A stretch of 64,000 nucleotides of DNA. Origin: Rhodopseudomonas telluris. GTDB taxonomy: Bacteria; Pseudomonadota; Alphaproteobacteria; Rhizobiales; Xanthobacteraceae. Shown piece by piece: positions 10,184-18,794 of this stretch (its first letter is position 1; every line of letters starts with the position of its first letter). A program made the translations under genes and the position numbers. A model generated the notes under the pieces. It was not told the origin of the DNA. It searched no databases and saw only the letters and a list, made by a program, of their open reading frames with translations. The stretch is from assembly GCF_042432815.1 (NCBI RefSeq), contig NZ_JBHLWM010000008.1, positions 1 through 64,000 of the forward strand, read 5' to 3'.

Positions 10184-10747
10184 ATGCCGTATCCGGGAGT
10201 TGTCGTGGATAGCGCCTTGCCGATCCTGATCCGTCCGTCGCACGACGGCGACGTCGAAGCGATGCTCGACATCTATCGTTACTACATCCGACGTGGTCTC
10301 GACGAGGGGATCGACGACAATGGCACGCCGCAGCCCGACGACCTCAAGGAGCGGCGTAAGAACCTGCGCAATCGTCGCTTCCCGCATCTGGTGGCGATCC
10401 GCGGGGATGTCGTCGTCGGATATGCTTACGTGGTGCTGTTCCGCAAACGCCCGGCTTATCGGCACACGGTCAAGCATTCGATCTATGTGCATCCGGACCA
10501 CCTGGGCTGCGGTCTCGGCCGATGCCTGATGCACGAATTGATCGACGCCTGCGCGGCAGCAGGTTTCCGGCAGATGATCGGCTACATTGATGCGGATAAT
10601 ACGGCGTCGCTCGGCTTGCATGAGAGCTTCGGTTTCGCAACGGTTGGACGGCTACCGGGCGTTGCGTATCGCTTCGGCCGCTGGGCCGACACCGTGATGG
10701 TGCAGCGTTCACTCGGCGCGGGTGCGACAACGCCGCCGATTATGTGA
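10184..10747 (+). CDS. GNAT-family N-acetyltransferase
   Basis: A 187-aa acetyltransferase of the phosphinothricin-acetyltransferase-like GNAT subgroup. Motifs in order are IRPSHDGDVEAMLDIYRYYI, VVGYAYVVLFRKRPAYRHTVKHSIYVHP, then the acetyl-CoA-binding HLGCGLGRCLMHELI and NTASLGLHESFGF. It begins five bases after the decarboxylase stop and is probably co-transcribed, so acetylation of the amine product or a related amine is a reasonable guess, not a demonstrated role. No strong ribosome site is visible; translational reinitiation may suffice. GTG at 10205 is an alternative start. Confidence 0.85.
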   Translation: MPYPGVVVDSALPILIRPSHDGDVEAMLDIYRYYIRRGLDEGIDDNGTPQPDDLKERRKNLRNRRFPHLVAIRGDVVVGYAYVVLFRKRPAYRHTVKHSIYVHPDHLGCGLGRCLMHELIDACAAAGFRQMIGYIDADNTASLGLHESFGFATVGRLPGVAYRFGRWADTVMVQRSLGAGATTPPIM

Positions 10748-11283
10748 AGGCGAAGGCGAAACCGATCGACCGCTTACAGCATGTCCAAGCGGGCCAGCTG
10801 TTTCGCACTCGTCCACATCCTTGCCAGTTCCTGGCTTCCGATCCGCGCTAAGCATTGTGATGCCGCAGGGGCGCCGCGCCTGTCGCGTCGCAGGTTGGCA
10901 ATCGCGACCGAAGCGCTCGCCGGCTGCAAGCAGTCGCGCTTTAGAAGCCGTTCGTCGCGAATCTTCTCCAGCGCGCGTCAGACAGATGTGCGGGGAGGAG
11001 ACGGCGAAGGCACAAAAACACCACGATCAATCAGCACAGCCGGGTACTCGGCGCAGCACCTTGATGTTCGAAACGGGCTTGAACGGTCGAGGCCTCGCAT
11101 CAGCAGCCATCAGGGGCCGAGCGCTGGAAGAAGGCACGACTAAGATGATGCGCAGTTTGGCCGTCGGCGCCGGTTCTGCGAATATCGTACGACTTCGCCC
11201 GGCGAGTGCCGGGGCGATATCCGCTTCGCTCCAGCCCCAGTTGGCATTCGATCTGGTCGCGGCCGTGCTGTAAACTCGACGTT
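10748..11283. other. Intergenic stretch, no convincing gene
   Basis: 536 bases with open frames on both strands, but their translations are Arg/Ser-rich, lack good ribosome sites and resemble no family I know. No tRNA, terminator-grade hairpin or repeat was seen. Confidence 0.6.
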
Positions 11284-12021
11284 ATGGCCCTTCTCCGATT
11301 TAGATCAAGCCTTCCCAAGCCGCGCCTTCCATCCGGCGTGCGGATTTACGCGGTCGGCGACATTCACGGCCGCGCGGACCTGCTGATGCGCAACTTCGAT
11401 GCCATCGAAGCCGATCTTGGCAAGCGGCCAGTCGCGCGGGCCATCGAGATCTATTTGGGCGATTATGTCGATCGCGGCCCGAACTCGCGCGGCGTGCTCG
11501 ATCTGTTGATCGAACGGCAAAGCAGCCGCGAGGTGGTGTGCCTCAAGGGTAATCACGAAGCCTTCATGCTCGATGTTTTGGCGGAGCCACGCAAGCTCGC
11601 CGACTGGCGGTTGTTCGGCGGGCTGCCGACGCTGTTGTCTTACGGACTACGTCCGAGCGTCAACCCGGGGCCGGGCGAGCAGGCAGATCTGGTGGCGGGG
11701 CTCGCGGCTGCGATGCCGGACGGGCATTTGGCCTTTCTGCGAGGCCTGCATTCCTCGCTCATTTTTGGCGATTATTTCTTCGTCCATGCTGGCGTACGGC
11801 CCGGCGTCGCGTTGGAGGCACAGCGCGATCAGGACCTGCTCTGGATCCGCGATGAGTTTCTGAGCAGCACGGCCGATTTCGGCAAATACGTCGTTCACGG
11901 GCACACCCCCGTCGCGGAGCCGGAAATTCGCCCGAACCGCATCAATATCGACACCGGGGCCTATGCAACGGGGAAGCTGACCCTGCTGGCCATGCAGGAC
12001 GACCAGATGATGGCGATCTGA
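11284..12021 (+). CDS. Serine/threonine-type metallophosphatase
   Basis: A 245-aa calcineurin-like phosphoesterase of the bacterial PPP type. The metal-binding motifs appear in the right order: GDIHG (25-29), GDYVDRG (59-65), GNHE (89-92), a later FFVHAG and HGHTP near residue 214. The close match to PrpA/lambda-phosphatase spacing suggests a protein phosphatase; bis-nucleoside tetraphosphatase activity is the usual alternative. Residues before about 18 are basic and not part of the domain. Start ATG 11284 removes an unrelated upstream extension. A link to the tyrosine kinase at 45.7 kb is speculation. Confidence 0.9.
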   Translation: MALLRFRSSLPKPRLPSGVRIYAVGDIHGRADLLMRNFDAIEADLGKRPVARAIEIYLGDYVDRGPNSRGVLDLLIERQSSREVVCLKGNHEAFMLDVLAEPRKLADWRLFGGLPTLLSYGLRPSVNPGPGEQADLVAGLAAAMPDGHLAFLRGLHSSLIFGDYFFVHAGVRPGVALEAQRDQDLLWIRDEFLSSTADFGKYVVHGHTPVAEPEIRPNRINIDTGAYATGKLTLLAMQDDQMMAI

Positions 12022-12315
12022 AAGCGGTGGCCCGGCCCGACCGATCACGCCTTCCGGACATCCATCGCGCAAAGGTTCGGCAACGGCAGCAGCCCGGGCG
12101 CTTGCCTCCCGAAATTGCGGAGCCGTGCTGCAGGTCTGCTTGGGCGCCCGAGCTCAATGCGCGGGTGGTGGAGGGCAGGGGCGAATTGAGCGCGGCAGGC
12201 ACGAATTTAAATCCGCCGGGTAGCTTGCGTTACTCTCGTCACATTTAATTCTGAGACGAATTGCGTTCCGACCGCTCCTGTGTTGCTAATATGCGGGGCA
12301 AGAGGGGGAACGTCT

Positions 12316-12570
12316 TTGGCACGGATGTTTGGTTTTGTGCTGTCGCTCGTCACGGCGACTCTTTGGGGGCTGATGGCGGTGTCGCCCGCTTCGGCCATAT
12401 CGGCGGAGGTGGCCAAGAAATGCCAATCCGCCGCGCTTCTCGCATTTCCAAATCAACGGGTCGGAACGATGTCGGGCGTCGAAGCCCGTGAAAAGTTTCG
12501 GCGCGATTGCATCGACAAAAATGGCGAGTTGACGCCTCCGTCCTCTGCCGAGGCAAAAACGCCCAAGTAA
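12316..12570 (+). CDS. Small exported protein, unknown
   Basis: An 84-aa product with a signal peptide ending in SPASA and a short mature part (ISAEVAKKCQSAALLAFPNQ...) with two cysteines that could pair. AGAGGGGGAAC is well placed for TTG at 12316; ATG at 12325 is the alternative. It is convergent with the 12579 gene. No family recognised. Confidence 0.6.
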   Translation: MARMFGFVLSLVTATLWGLMAVSPASAISAEVAKKCQSAALLAFPNQRVGTMSGVEAREKFRRDCIDKNGELTPPSSAEAKTPK

Positions 12571-12578
12571 ATTCGGAT

Positions 12579-12803
12579 TTAGCGCGTACTGGATTGCAGT
12601 TTGCCATCCCGATAGGTTCGTTGAATCGCCTTGCCGGGCGGCAGGGCGATGGTCGGAATAGTCCTGATCGCGGTCGGACGCGATGGCTGGGCGGTCTGTC
12701 CGGTCGGCCTGACGGCCCCCGAGGTGGAAGCCTGCTTGACGCCCTGAGCGTGGGCGGTCGCGGCGATCGCTATGGCCGACAAAATCAACGCAGTTCGCAG
12801 CAA
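12579..12803 (-). CDS. Small exported protein, paralogue of 13425 gene
   Basis: A 74-aa product with a signal peptide (LLRTALILSAIAIAATAHAQ) and a Thr/Pro/Arg-rich mature chain starting QGVKQAS. GGAG eight bases before the TTG at 12803 sets the start. It shares AQGVK at the cleavage site, an internal PSRPT and a C-terminal YRxxK patch with the protein at 13425-13673, so the two look like diverged copies. Function unknown. Confidence 0.55.
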   Translation of the reverse strand: MLRTALILSAIAIAATAHAQGVKQASTSGAVRPTGQTAQPSRPTAIRTIPTIALPPGKAIQRTYRDGKLQSSTR

Positions 12804-12855
12804 CTGAAGTTCTCCGATCGATCGGGCCCAATATAATCGGAAGTCGGCATTGTCT

Positions 12856-12892
12856 CCAGATATTAAATTAGATGTCCAAGTATTAAATCTGG
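12856..12892. promoter_or_regulatory. AT-rich operator-like repeat
   Basis: TATTAAAT occurs at 12861 and again exactly 20 bases later at 12881, enclosed by inverted CCAGAT (12856-12861) and ATCTGG (12887-12892). It lies between the divergent genes at 12803 and 13066, where an operator or a nucleoid-protein site would be expected. Confidence 0.4.
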
Positions 12893-13065
12893 CAACGCCC
12901 ACGGACCGCGATGACGCACCGCAGCCATGACGAAAAATTTAAACGTATCGCGCGTCCCGTCGTTTCGTTTTTTCACGATTTAATATACTCTCATCGCGCA
13001 TCCGGCGCGATGTGCTGGGTGATCTCGCGGCGAGAGGCGACGCTGATGGCGGAAGGGCCTATTTG

Positions 13066-13329
13066 ATGGTGCGGAAATTGGTGGCTGTCGGAATCTTCGC
13101 ATTTGGTGCTGTGATCATCGCGCCACCCTGTGCGAGTGCTGCGATGTCGGCGATGACTGGCGTGGGCGCTTCAGACGTTGTCCCGGCTTCGTTCTGGGCG
13201 CGGCCGTATCCGGACGGATACACGGGCTGGCGCCGATGCCCGCTGGTCCGGGTCCAGACCGAATATGGCTGGTATTGGGAGCGCGTGTGCGCCGAGCCGA
13301 ACCAGCCGGTGTTGCGCCGCGCGTATTGA
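13066..13329 (+). CDS. Small exported aromatic-rich protein
   Basis: An 87-aa product with a signal peptide (MVRKLVAVGIFAFGAVIIAPPCASA). The mature part contains SFWARPYPDGYTGWRRCP...YGWYWERVCAEP: many Tyr/Trp residues and two cysteines about 20 residues apart that could form a disulfide. Short secreted proteins with a WYWERVC-type ending occur widely in Bradyrhizobiaceae, from memory. ATG 13066 is preceded by GGAAGGGC. Function unknown. Confidence 0.6.
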   Translation: MVRKLVAVGIFAFGAVIIAPPCASAAMSAMTGVGASDVVPASFWARPYPDGYTGWRRCPLVRVQTEYGWYWERVCAEPNQPVLRRAY

Positions 13330-13424
13330 GGCCCTGGTGCCGGGCGGGCGGGCGAGACGCCCCGGCGCCGATCAAACCGCCCAATCCGCGTGGCCCCGAC
13401 TGAGTAGTTTCGGACGCTGCTGCG

Positions 13425-13673
13425 CTAGCGGTCGCGCGTGCGACCGTCATGCTTATAGTTGCGGTACTCTCGAAGAGGCGGGCGGATGCCGAGCGGAAGC
13501 GGCGACGTCTGGGGCCCCAGATTCGGCGTGGATGTCGGCCGAGATGGCGTCGACGCCGGTGCCTCGGAGCTGGTTCGGCCGTTGACCACTGTCGGATCCT
13601 TGACGCCTTGCGCGCAGGCGATCGATGCGCCGATCGCGAAATTGAACGCCGCAACGGCAGCGAGAAACCGCAT
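13425..13673 (-). CDS. Small exported protein, paralogue of 12579 gene
   Basis: An 82-aa product with a signal peptide (MRFLAAVAAFNFAIGASIACAQ) and a Pro/Ser/Thr-rich, probably unfolded mature chain beginning QGVKDPT. AGGAG lies eight bases before the ATG. It shares the AQGVK cleavage region, PSRPT and a basic Tyr-containing tail with the 12579 product. Unknown role; being exported and low-complexity, it may sit in the envelope. Confidence 0.6.
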   Translation of the reverse strand: MRFLAAVAAFNFAIGASIACAQGVKDPTVVNGRTSSEAPASTPSRPTSTPNLGPQTSPLPLGIRPPLREYRNYKHDGRTRDR

Positions 13674-13990
13674 GGTGAACTCCTGGCGCCATGATGCTCG
13701 TCCGGCCACTCTCTCGGACAAAACGTTCGCCTGCGGTTGGCGTTCCTTTGCGCCGTACGTGACGCAATGGCATGAGCGGCCGCAATTCGAGACCGAAGCA
13801 GCGAACTAGCGCGATGCAATCCGGCACGAGCACTTGAGCTGTGCTTGGGACAATTTAATAATGATCGCAGAGTGGCGATTATTTAATTATAGCAGCCCTG
13901 AGTGGGCTTATCTCTGAGGGCACGAAAGCCGGATCAATCCGCGCTGCGGGCTGAGCCCGAGCCATCCCCGATCCAGGCAGTGTTTTCACG
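13674..13990. other. Intergenic stretch with AT islands
   Basis: 317 bases between divergent genes. It contains two clusters of TTTAAT-type sequence (about 13854-13863 and 13880-13889) in otherwise GC-rich DNA, which may be promoter or nucleoid-protein sites. No gene seen. Confidence 0.5.
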
Positions 13991-15196
13991 ATGTTCGAGA
14001 ACCTTGTAAAGTTTCGATCTCCTGCCGCAGAGGATCCGCTGACGGTGCATTTTGCACTGGTGCTGTCGCGCTTGATTGACGCCGCCCAGGCCGACCAGGC
14101 GCAGCTGCGCCATACGATTTACGAACTGGCCAGGGTGAAACTGCGGGAAGAATTCCGTGGTCGAAAGGACTGCGACATCGAGCGGTTGGCCGCTGCTTTC
14201 GATGGCGCTATCGAAAATCTTGAGTCGTTTTCCGAGCCGCGGGACGCGCGGCCACTCTGGCCATCGGCATTGTCGCGGCTCGCTGAACCGGACGACGTCG
14301 TTCCACCATTCGTTGCGGCCCGAAAAATTCTTCAGGCCCGTCCGATCGAAGGCGCTGGTGAGGATTGCTCCGACGAGCAGACAGTTCCCGACCCATTTTC
14401 CGCTGCACGCGTGCGACAGCTATCTCGAGGTAGCTTTCCAGTTGCGAGCATTGCTGCCGTTGGACGGCTTGCCCTGATTGGGATCTTGATCGCGGGCGCC
14501 GCTGCGGTCGCGCTCAACTGGGGCCGAGTGCAGAGCACGATCGCGGAAGAGCTGGCGGCGGCGCCGGCAGACACAAGCGTCCAGATCCGTTCCGAAGCGG
14601 CTAATATGGCGCTTGCGCCTCCGTCCTCAACTGCACCGCCCCTGCCGTCCAAGCCGGCCGGGCCCGGCTTCCCGTTGCCATCCAGTTTTGGCGTCTATGC
14701 CATCGACGGTGATCGGCTGGTCGAATTGAAAGCGTTGCCGGGCCGTGTGCCGGACTTGCGGGTCGCAATCTCGGCCGCGATCACGGCGCCGAGCGAAGCA
14801 CAGATTGCGTCCGTACAGCCGCGCTTCGTGATGTTCAGGCGCGATCTGGTCCCCAACGCGCCCGACGCGGTGCAGATGCGGGTTCTGGCCAAAGTGAGGA
14901 ACGCCTCAGCAAGTCGTCGCGACGTCAAGTCTTCTGAAATAAGGGAGCCGGACGCCTGGGTCATCCGCAATATTTCGGTCCCTTATCGAGTTGCGCCGAT
15001 CGATGGACAATCCGAGATGCTGCTGATCCAGCCCGAGGTCGATGACCGTCCGTTGCCGTCAGGACGTTACATTCTGGTGATCAAGGGCCAGGCTTTTGAT
15101 CTATCGATTGCAGGCGCCATCACCGCCCCACAGCAGTGCGTCGAGCGAGTCAACGCGACGAACGGCACCTTCTATATGCCTTGTCCGGGCGGCTGA
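13991..15196 (+). CDS. Single-pass membrane protein, unknown
   Basis: A 401-aa protein: a cytoplasmic part of about 155 residues, one membrane segment (about 156-176) and a periplasmic part of about 225 residues. The cytoplasmic part contains a charged helical stretch, QLRHTIYELARVKLREEF. The periplasmic part has a Pro-rich linker, then a beta-rich region with FGVYAIDGDRLVELKALPGR and ends in a possible Cys-Cys pair (QQCVERVN...FYMPC). No named domain recognised. It is convergent with the 15209 gene. The topology suggests a sensor or envelope-anchoring role, but this is inference. Confidence 0.7.
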   Translation: MFENLVKFRSPAAEDPLTVHFALVLSRLIDAAQADQAQLRHTIYELARVKLREEFRGRKDCDIERLAAAFDGAIENLESFSEPRDARPLWPSALSRLAEPDDVVPPFVAARKILQARPIEGAGEDCSDEQTVPDPFSAARVRQLSRGSFPVASIAAVGRLALIGILIAGAAAVALNWGRVQSTIAEELAAAPADTSVQIRSEAANMALAPPSSTAPPLPSKPAGPGFPLPSSFGVYAIDGDRLVELKALPGRVPDLRVAISAAITAPSEAQIASVQPRFVMFRRDLVPNAPDAVQMRVLAKVRNASASRRDVKSSEIREPDAWVIRNISVPYRVAPIDGQSEMLLIQPEVDDRPLPSGRYILVIKGQAFDLSIAGAITAPQQCVERVNATNGTFYMPCPGG

Positions 15197-15208
15197 GCCC
15201 GGCGTTCG

Positions 15209-15601
15209 CTACCTATTCGTGGCGATCGCATTCTTGTGATGAGGAAAACTGGCCTCGAGCGCCGCTTTCAGTGCTTCGAAGTGGCGGATATTCGTCTCAA
15301 GATCGCGCAGCCGGCGCTCGCCGTTGGCGATTTCGAAGCTGAATACGTTCTGAAGTTCTGTATTCGCGGGTTCGCGGTCGAGATACTCGTCCGCGTCGTT
15401 GCCGAGGGTCATCGCTGCCCGAGCCAGCACGTCGTTGAGCCGTCTTTCCAAGCCGGCGTGCTCCGTTCGGGATGCCTGCAAAGCGTCCTCGATGCTGTCC
15501 GAGATTGACGCGATCCGCAGTGCATCCGACCGATGATCGCGTTCGGGCGCGCGCGCCCTGAACATTGCGTCCGGCTTCTTGCGCGTGAACAGCTTGAACA
15601 T
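15209..15601 (-). CDS. Helical cytoplasmic protein, unknown
   Basis: A 130-aa, charged, strongly helical product (SISDSIEDALQASRTEHAGLERRLNDVLARA... and FEIANGERRLRDLETNIRHFEALKAAL), probably coiled coil. No signal peptide or membrane segment. ATG 15601 is chosen; AGGAG lies 13 bases upstream, rather far. It is upstream-adjacent to a tiny membrane protein on the same strand (15699). Family not recognised. Confidence 0.6.
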   Translation of the reverse strand: MFKLFTRKKPDAMFRARAPERDHRSDALRIASISDSIEDALQASRTEHAGLERRLNDVLARAAMTLGNDADEYLDREPANTELQNVFSFEIANGERRLRDLETNIRHFEALKAALEASFPHHKNAIATNR

Positions 15602-15698
15602 GGCTTCGACTACGCTCCTGTCGCCACACCGGGCGTTGATCGACGGGACCCTGCGATCCGCTGTGATAAATCCCACGCGTCGCTTCCCAGGCCTGTCG

Positions 15699-15863
15699 TT
15701 ATCCGACTGGCTCGTTGCGTACCCATTTCCAGGCGATTGTGCCAAAGATCACACAGGCCGCGGCGAGATAGGCAGCCAGACAACCCGCCATAAAAACGGC
15801 GGTTCCCACCGCGATCCGTGCGAAACGCCCGACCTCCACTGCACTGGCCTCCAGATTAAACAT
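15699..15863 (-). CDS. Small membrane protein, unknown
   Basis: About 54 aa (MFNLEASAVEVGRFARIAVG...) with a long hydrophobic stretch of about 30 residues, then KWVRNEPVG, so one or two membrane segments. Two consecutive ATGs (15866, 15863) and an upstream TTG (15887) could serve as start, with no clear ribosome site. Kept because it is compact, hydrophobic and co-oriented with the 15209 gene. Confidence 0.4.
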   Translation of the reverse strand: MFNLEASAVEVGRFARIAVGTAVFMAGCLAAYLAAACVIFGTIAWKWVRNEPVG

Positions 15864-16041
15864 CATTATAATAATCCAATCCGGCAACGATGCCAGCGGG
15901 AAAGAGCGAAATCCAACTTCCGCGGCAGTATTTTTGTTTAGAATTATTTATTATTTAATTTGGCCGGAGCCCAACGGGTATCGATCGATCTCCATTCGCG
16001 GAGCCCATTTTTCGAGGAGCGCGCGTTCAGCGGGGGGGGGG

Positions 16042-16069
16042 NNNNNNNNNNNNNNNNNNNNNNNNNNNN
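16042..16069. other. Assembly gap (28 N) flanked by G runs
   Basis: Twenty-eight N replace real bases. Ten G precede and six G follow, so the true sequence may include a long G tract or another hard-to-sequence structure, or the G runs may be read-end artefacts. Real gap length is unknown, and any gene crossing it cannot be judged. Confidence 0.99.
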
Positions 16070-16108
16070 GGGGGGCGAAGTGGGCGGGGCATAGCAAGGA
16101 GACCATCA

Positions 16109-16240
16109 TTGATCCCGGAGGACGCCCGGATTCAACTCTTGATCGGATCGCTCGCGATCGCGGTATTAGCTCTGGGGTTGGTCGTCTGGCAGCTCTATCG
16201 AGCCGGTATGGCTGCCTGCGTCGGCGCTGGGCCGGCTTAG
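16109..16240 (+). CDS. Very small membrane protein
   Basis: A 43-aa frame beginning TTG at 16109 with AAGGAG seven bases upstream. The product starts LIPEDARIQLLIG and has one hydrophobic segment of about 18 residues (LLIGSLAIAVLALGLVVW) followed by QLYRAGM. The ribosome site plus the clean membrane segment support a real gene, but conservation is untested and it starts only 40 bases after the N gap. Confidence 0.45.
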   Translation: MIPEDARIQLLIGSLAIAVLALGLVVWQLYRAGMAACVGAGPA

Positions 16241-17138
16241 GTCAGCTCTGCCGTTGGGCGTCCGCCCCAGAACGTAGTCGCTCTTGTGCGTTATCGTACG
16301 CATCTCGACGGGTTCGCAATCCGCGAACATTGCAGCAAGTGGCTGAGGAACTGGGCGCCTCATATCGCGGTGGCGACGCCGAGTTGCGCCATTGCCGGCT
16401 CTCATCCGGAAAGCATTGCGCGTCTACGCGCCTGCAGTAGCAGGGGCGATCCGCATTTCATGCGTCCCCCGAACATCATGGCGTCGTGGGACCTGCAATA
16501 CCTGGACCTCTGCGGTAGCGGCAGAGCGTCATTGGCAGATGGACACCAGCGCGCGTCTGTTCGCGGCCAAAGACGATCAGCGTGATCCTGACCGAAGAAC
16601 GGCACGATGTCTGTCGTGATCATTGCTCTCATCGCGGCGGAAGCCGATGCGTCGCGCGGGGCTGGAGCATTCTCAACGGTGGGATGTTCGTAGCCAAACG
16701 CGATCCGGATCCATCATTTTTCCAACCGCAAAATGTGGAGGGTGGTCAGTGACGTTGACCGACCCAAGATCGCGAAGTTCCGGTGCGTCTTGAGTGCTAT
16801 GAGTTGCGTGACGTACAGGGGATGGTGCGGGGCGTATGGCGAAGCGCATTGGAGTTTATGCTGGGCCTCGTAATAGTACGTAGTCCTGCGGCATGATGCG
16901 CAGGCCGTCCTAAGGTCAACCGCTTAAGGGCGTGTCGGCGACCTTCTCGCGTGCTAAAATAATAAACGACGGCAGATCATCTAAATCAAATGAATGGTAT
17001 TTATTTTTAATAACTGATTTTAGTTATGAGGCGATATTTAAATTTGCTACCAATGCAAAAAGCGGCCAAAATTAGGGTATTTCTTCAGTTTTCGGATTGC
17101 GCAATCCTGCTGTTACTAAGATTGCGTTCGGTTTTGAG
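16241..17138. other. Poorly coding stretch
   Basis: About 900 bases with no convincing gene on either strand. It contains a hairpin, CTCTGC (16508-16513) and GCAGAG (16521-16526), with loop GGTAGCG. From about 16955 to 17060 there is a markedly AT-rich island full of TTTAAT/ATTTAAAT-type words. It may be a gene graveyard or hold regulatory or RNA functions that I cannot identify. Confidence 0.5.
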
Positions 17139-17357
17139 ATGGATTTGTTCATCTTCCTGATTGGTTTGTTCATATTCGCGGCGGCCACCGTAATTCATCG
17201 TTCGCAGCGCGGAGCGAATGCCATTCTTCGATCAAAATTTGATTTCAACAACAGGCTAGGACGATGCTCGTCGGCTGGAATGGACTCGACTTTTTTGGAA
17301 GTTTACGCAAGCATCATCTGCGCTGAGCAACTCGCCCGCCCTCTGGGCTCACGCTAG
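17139..17357 (+). CDS. Possible small membrane protein
   Basis: A 72-aa frame starting MDLFIFLIGLFIFAAATVIHRSQRG, with one strong N-terminal membrane segment followed by a polar tail. No good ribosome site. The signal-anchor-like start is its only support, and the tail looks unconstrained, so it may be a remnant. Confidence 0.28.
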   Translation: MDLFIFLIGLFIFAAATVIHRSQRGANAILRSKFDFNNRLGRCSSAGMDSTFLEVYASIICAEQLARPLGSR

Positions 17358-17517
17358 AGCTTTAATCGTTGCCAGCTCTTGCCGGGAGAGGACGCAGAGT
17401 CGGGATGCTCAATCAGGTCCAACCACTCGCGAATCGACGAACGCATACCAAGTCGCATGATTGCGGTTTTGGCGGGGTGCGTTTTTCTTCAGGTTCAAGG
17501 AAAGTTCCAAACTTTCG

Positions 17518-18084
17518 ATGTCGCAGAAAGAGTACAACTTCGACCCACACGCGATCCCGGCGGACTTGTTGGCCGCGATTGGAGAGGTTGCGGTCGCGTC
17601 TGCTCACACTGAGTATGTGGTCGAGCTGGCGATCCGCGGATGCGGAGGGAGCGAGGCTGCGTCCTCAAAGGGAATGACAACGCGCGGTGCGACGCGTTCT
17701 CTCGAGAATGCTTTGAACAGCATCGCAGCAAGTTCGAATGTCGACGACGATCGCGATCGTCTTGGGGAGCTCCTCGACCAGATCACCTATGGCTTTCAGC
17801 GCGCGGCGATCTACATCCACAACTCCGTTTGTGTGGATCCTCAGACCGGTCAATGCCTGATTGCGACGCGAGGAGATCGTGGCGAACTCAGCGGGGAGCT
17901 GATTCCTGTCACCGTTGCTGAAATCAGAGCTGAGGCTGATTTCATTTATCAGGGAGGCATCACTCTGCTGGCCTTCCTGATGCAGAAGAAGCTTCTGCCG
18001 ACGCTTCGGCGCAGCGTGAGATCATCTGCGCAGAAGGGGCAAATGCCAAGGAAGCGAAGAGATCGTCGCGTTGTCGGGGAGTGA
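17518..18084 (+). CDS. Hypothetical protein, unknown
   Basis: A 188-aa product beginning MSQKEYNFDPHAIPADLLAAIGEVAVASAHTEYVVELAI, which looks helical and soluble. The middle holds DRLGELLDQITYGFQRAAIYIHNSVCVDP; the C-terminus is very basic (RRSVRSSAQKGQMPRKRRDRR). The opening IPADLLAAIGEVAVASAHTEYVVE is reminiscent of small helical proteins of unknown function, but no named family is claimed. AAGGAA lies rather far (16 bases) from the ATG. Codon use looks normal enough to be coding. Confidence 0.55.
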   Translation: MSQKEYNFDPHAIPADLLAAIGEVAVASAHTEYVVELAIRGCGGSEAASSKGMTTRGATRSLENALNSIAASSNVDDDRDRLGELLDQITYGFQRAAIYIHNSVCVDPQTGQCLIATRGDRGELSGELIPVTVAEIRAEADFIYQGGITLLAFLMQKKLLPTLRRSVRSSAQKGQMPRKRRDRRVVGE

Positions 18085-18794
18085 GGGGGGACTGATGTGT
18101 TTCGTAGACTGGACAGGGGGCGCCGTTGTTGCGCAGGAAATGCTCGCGCGGTGATGGACACGCTCTCAGCAAGATGGTGCGATCGAGTGTCGTGAGTTGA
18201 GAGAAGGCGGTAGCTGCGGAAATATGCGTGTGCAGAGTACGGCTGGTTTAAAGGCGAAGTTGACGCTGGGTGATGTTTCGTTACGCACGTGCCTCACTTG
18301 CAGATCGCAACTGAAACGTGCCGCGCGAAAATAGGCGGATTCTACCCAGCACACGCGTTTTTGTTCCGCATCACAGCAACCAATTAAGCGTCCGGGTATT
18401 ATTCACTATGTCGGGACGACGGATGGGGAAGTCTATTAAATGATCACGAACGAGGCGGGGCGCATCGGAAGTAAATGGTTGAGTTGGCGACACGCAGTCG
18501 TTGAGCAGGGACGCGGAATGATCAATTTGTGGAAGCTGCCGGAAGCGTTGCAGCGCGATTATCGCGGATGCAGTCGAGTGGCGGTCCAGCGTATGCTCGT
18601 GTTAAGTGATTTTCGTCATTATTTAGACGAATAGTTGCGCGGTGTGATTTTGTATAATAGTGCACACGTCGACTACTCCACCCAGAATGCTCCGGTGGGC
18701 GGCGAGATCCGCTGGTCTACTTCGGAGATGCAACAAGACTCCCAAAGCCATGGCACGCGGAAATAGCAGGCAAGAACAAGTCGGAGGGTCGATT
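18085..18794. other. Mostly non-coding stretch before the H-NS-like gene
   Basis: 710 bases. A 64-aa frame at 18440-18634 (MITNEAGRIGSKWLSWRH...) is possible but has no family and no good ribosome site. GGCGGTAGCTGCGG at 18206-18219 resembles an ops element only partly. Several AT-rich patches occur. Regulatory DNA for the downstream gene is likely in the last 150 bases. Confidence 0.45.

Noticed and set aside
10722..11273. Two overlapping plus-strand frames in the spacer before the phosphatase
   Set aside because: Arg/Ser-rich, random-looking, no ribosome sites; one overlaps the end of the GNAT gene.
16310..16350. Translation RTLQQVAEELGASY, resembling a helix-turn-helix of sigma region 4
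   Set aside because: Only one short helix fits, the frame runs through the N gap, and nothing around it looks like a sigma factor or regulator.
18206..18219. GGCGGTAGCTGCGG as a second ops element
   Set aside because: Matches only the 8-base core plus one; that core is expected several times by chance in DNA this GC-rich, and no long operon follows. Another 8-base match at about 26105 lies inside the acyltransferase gene on the wrong strand.
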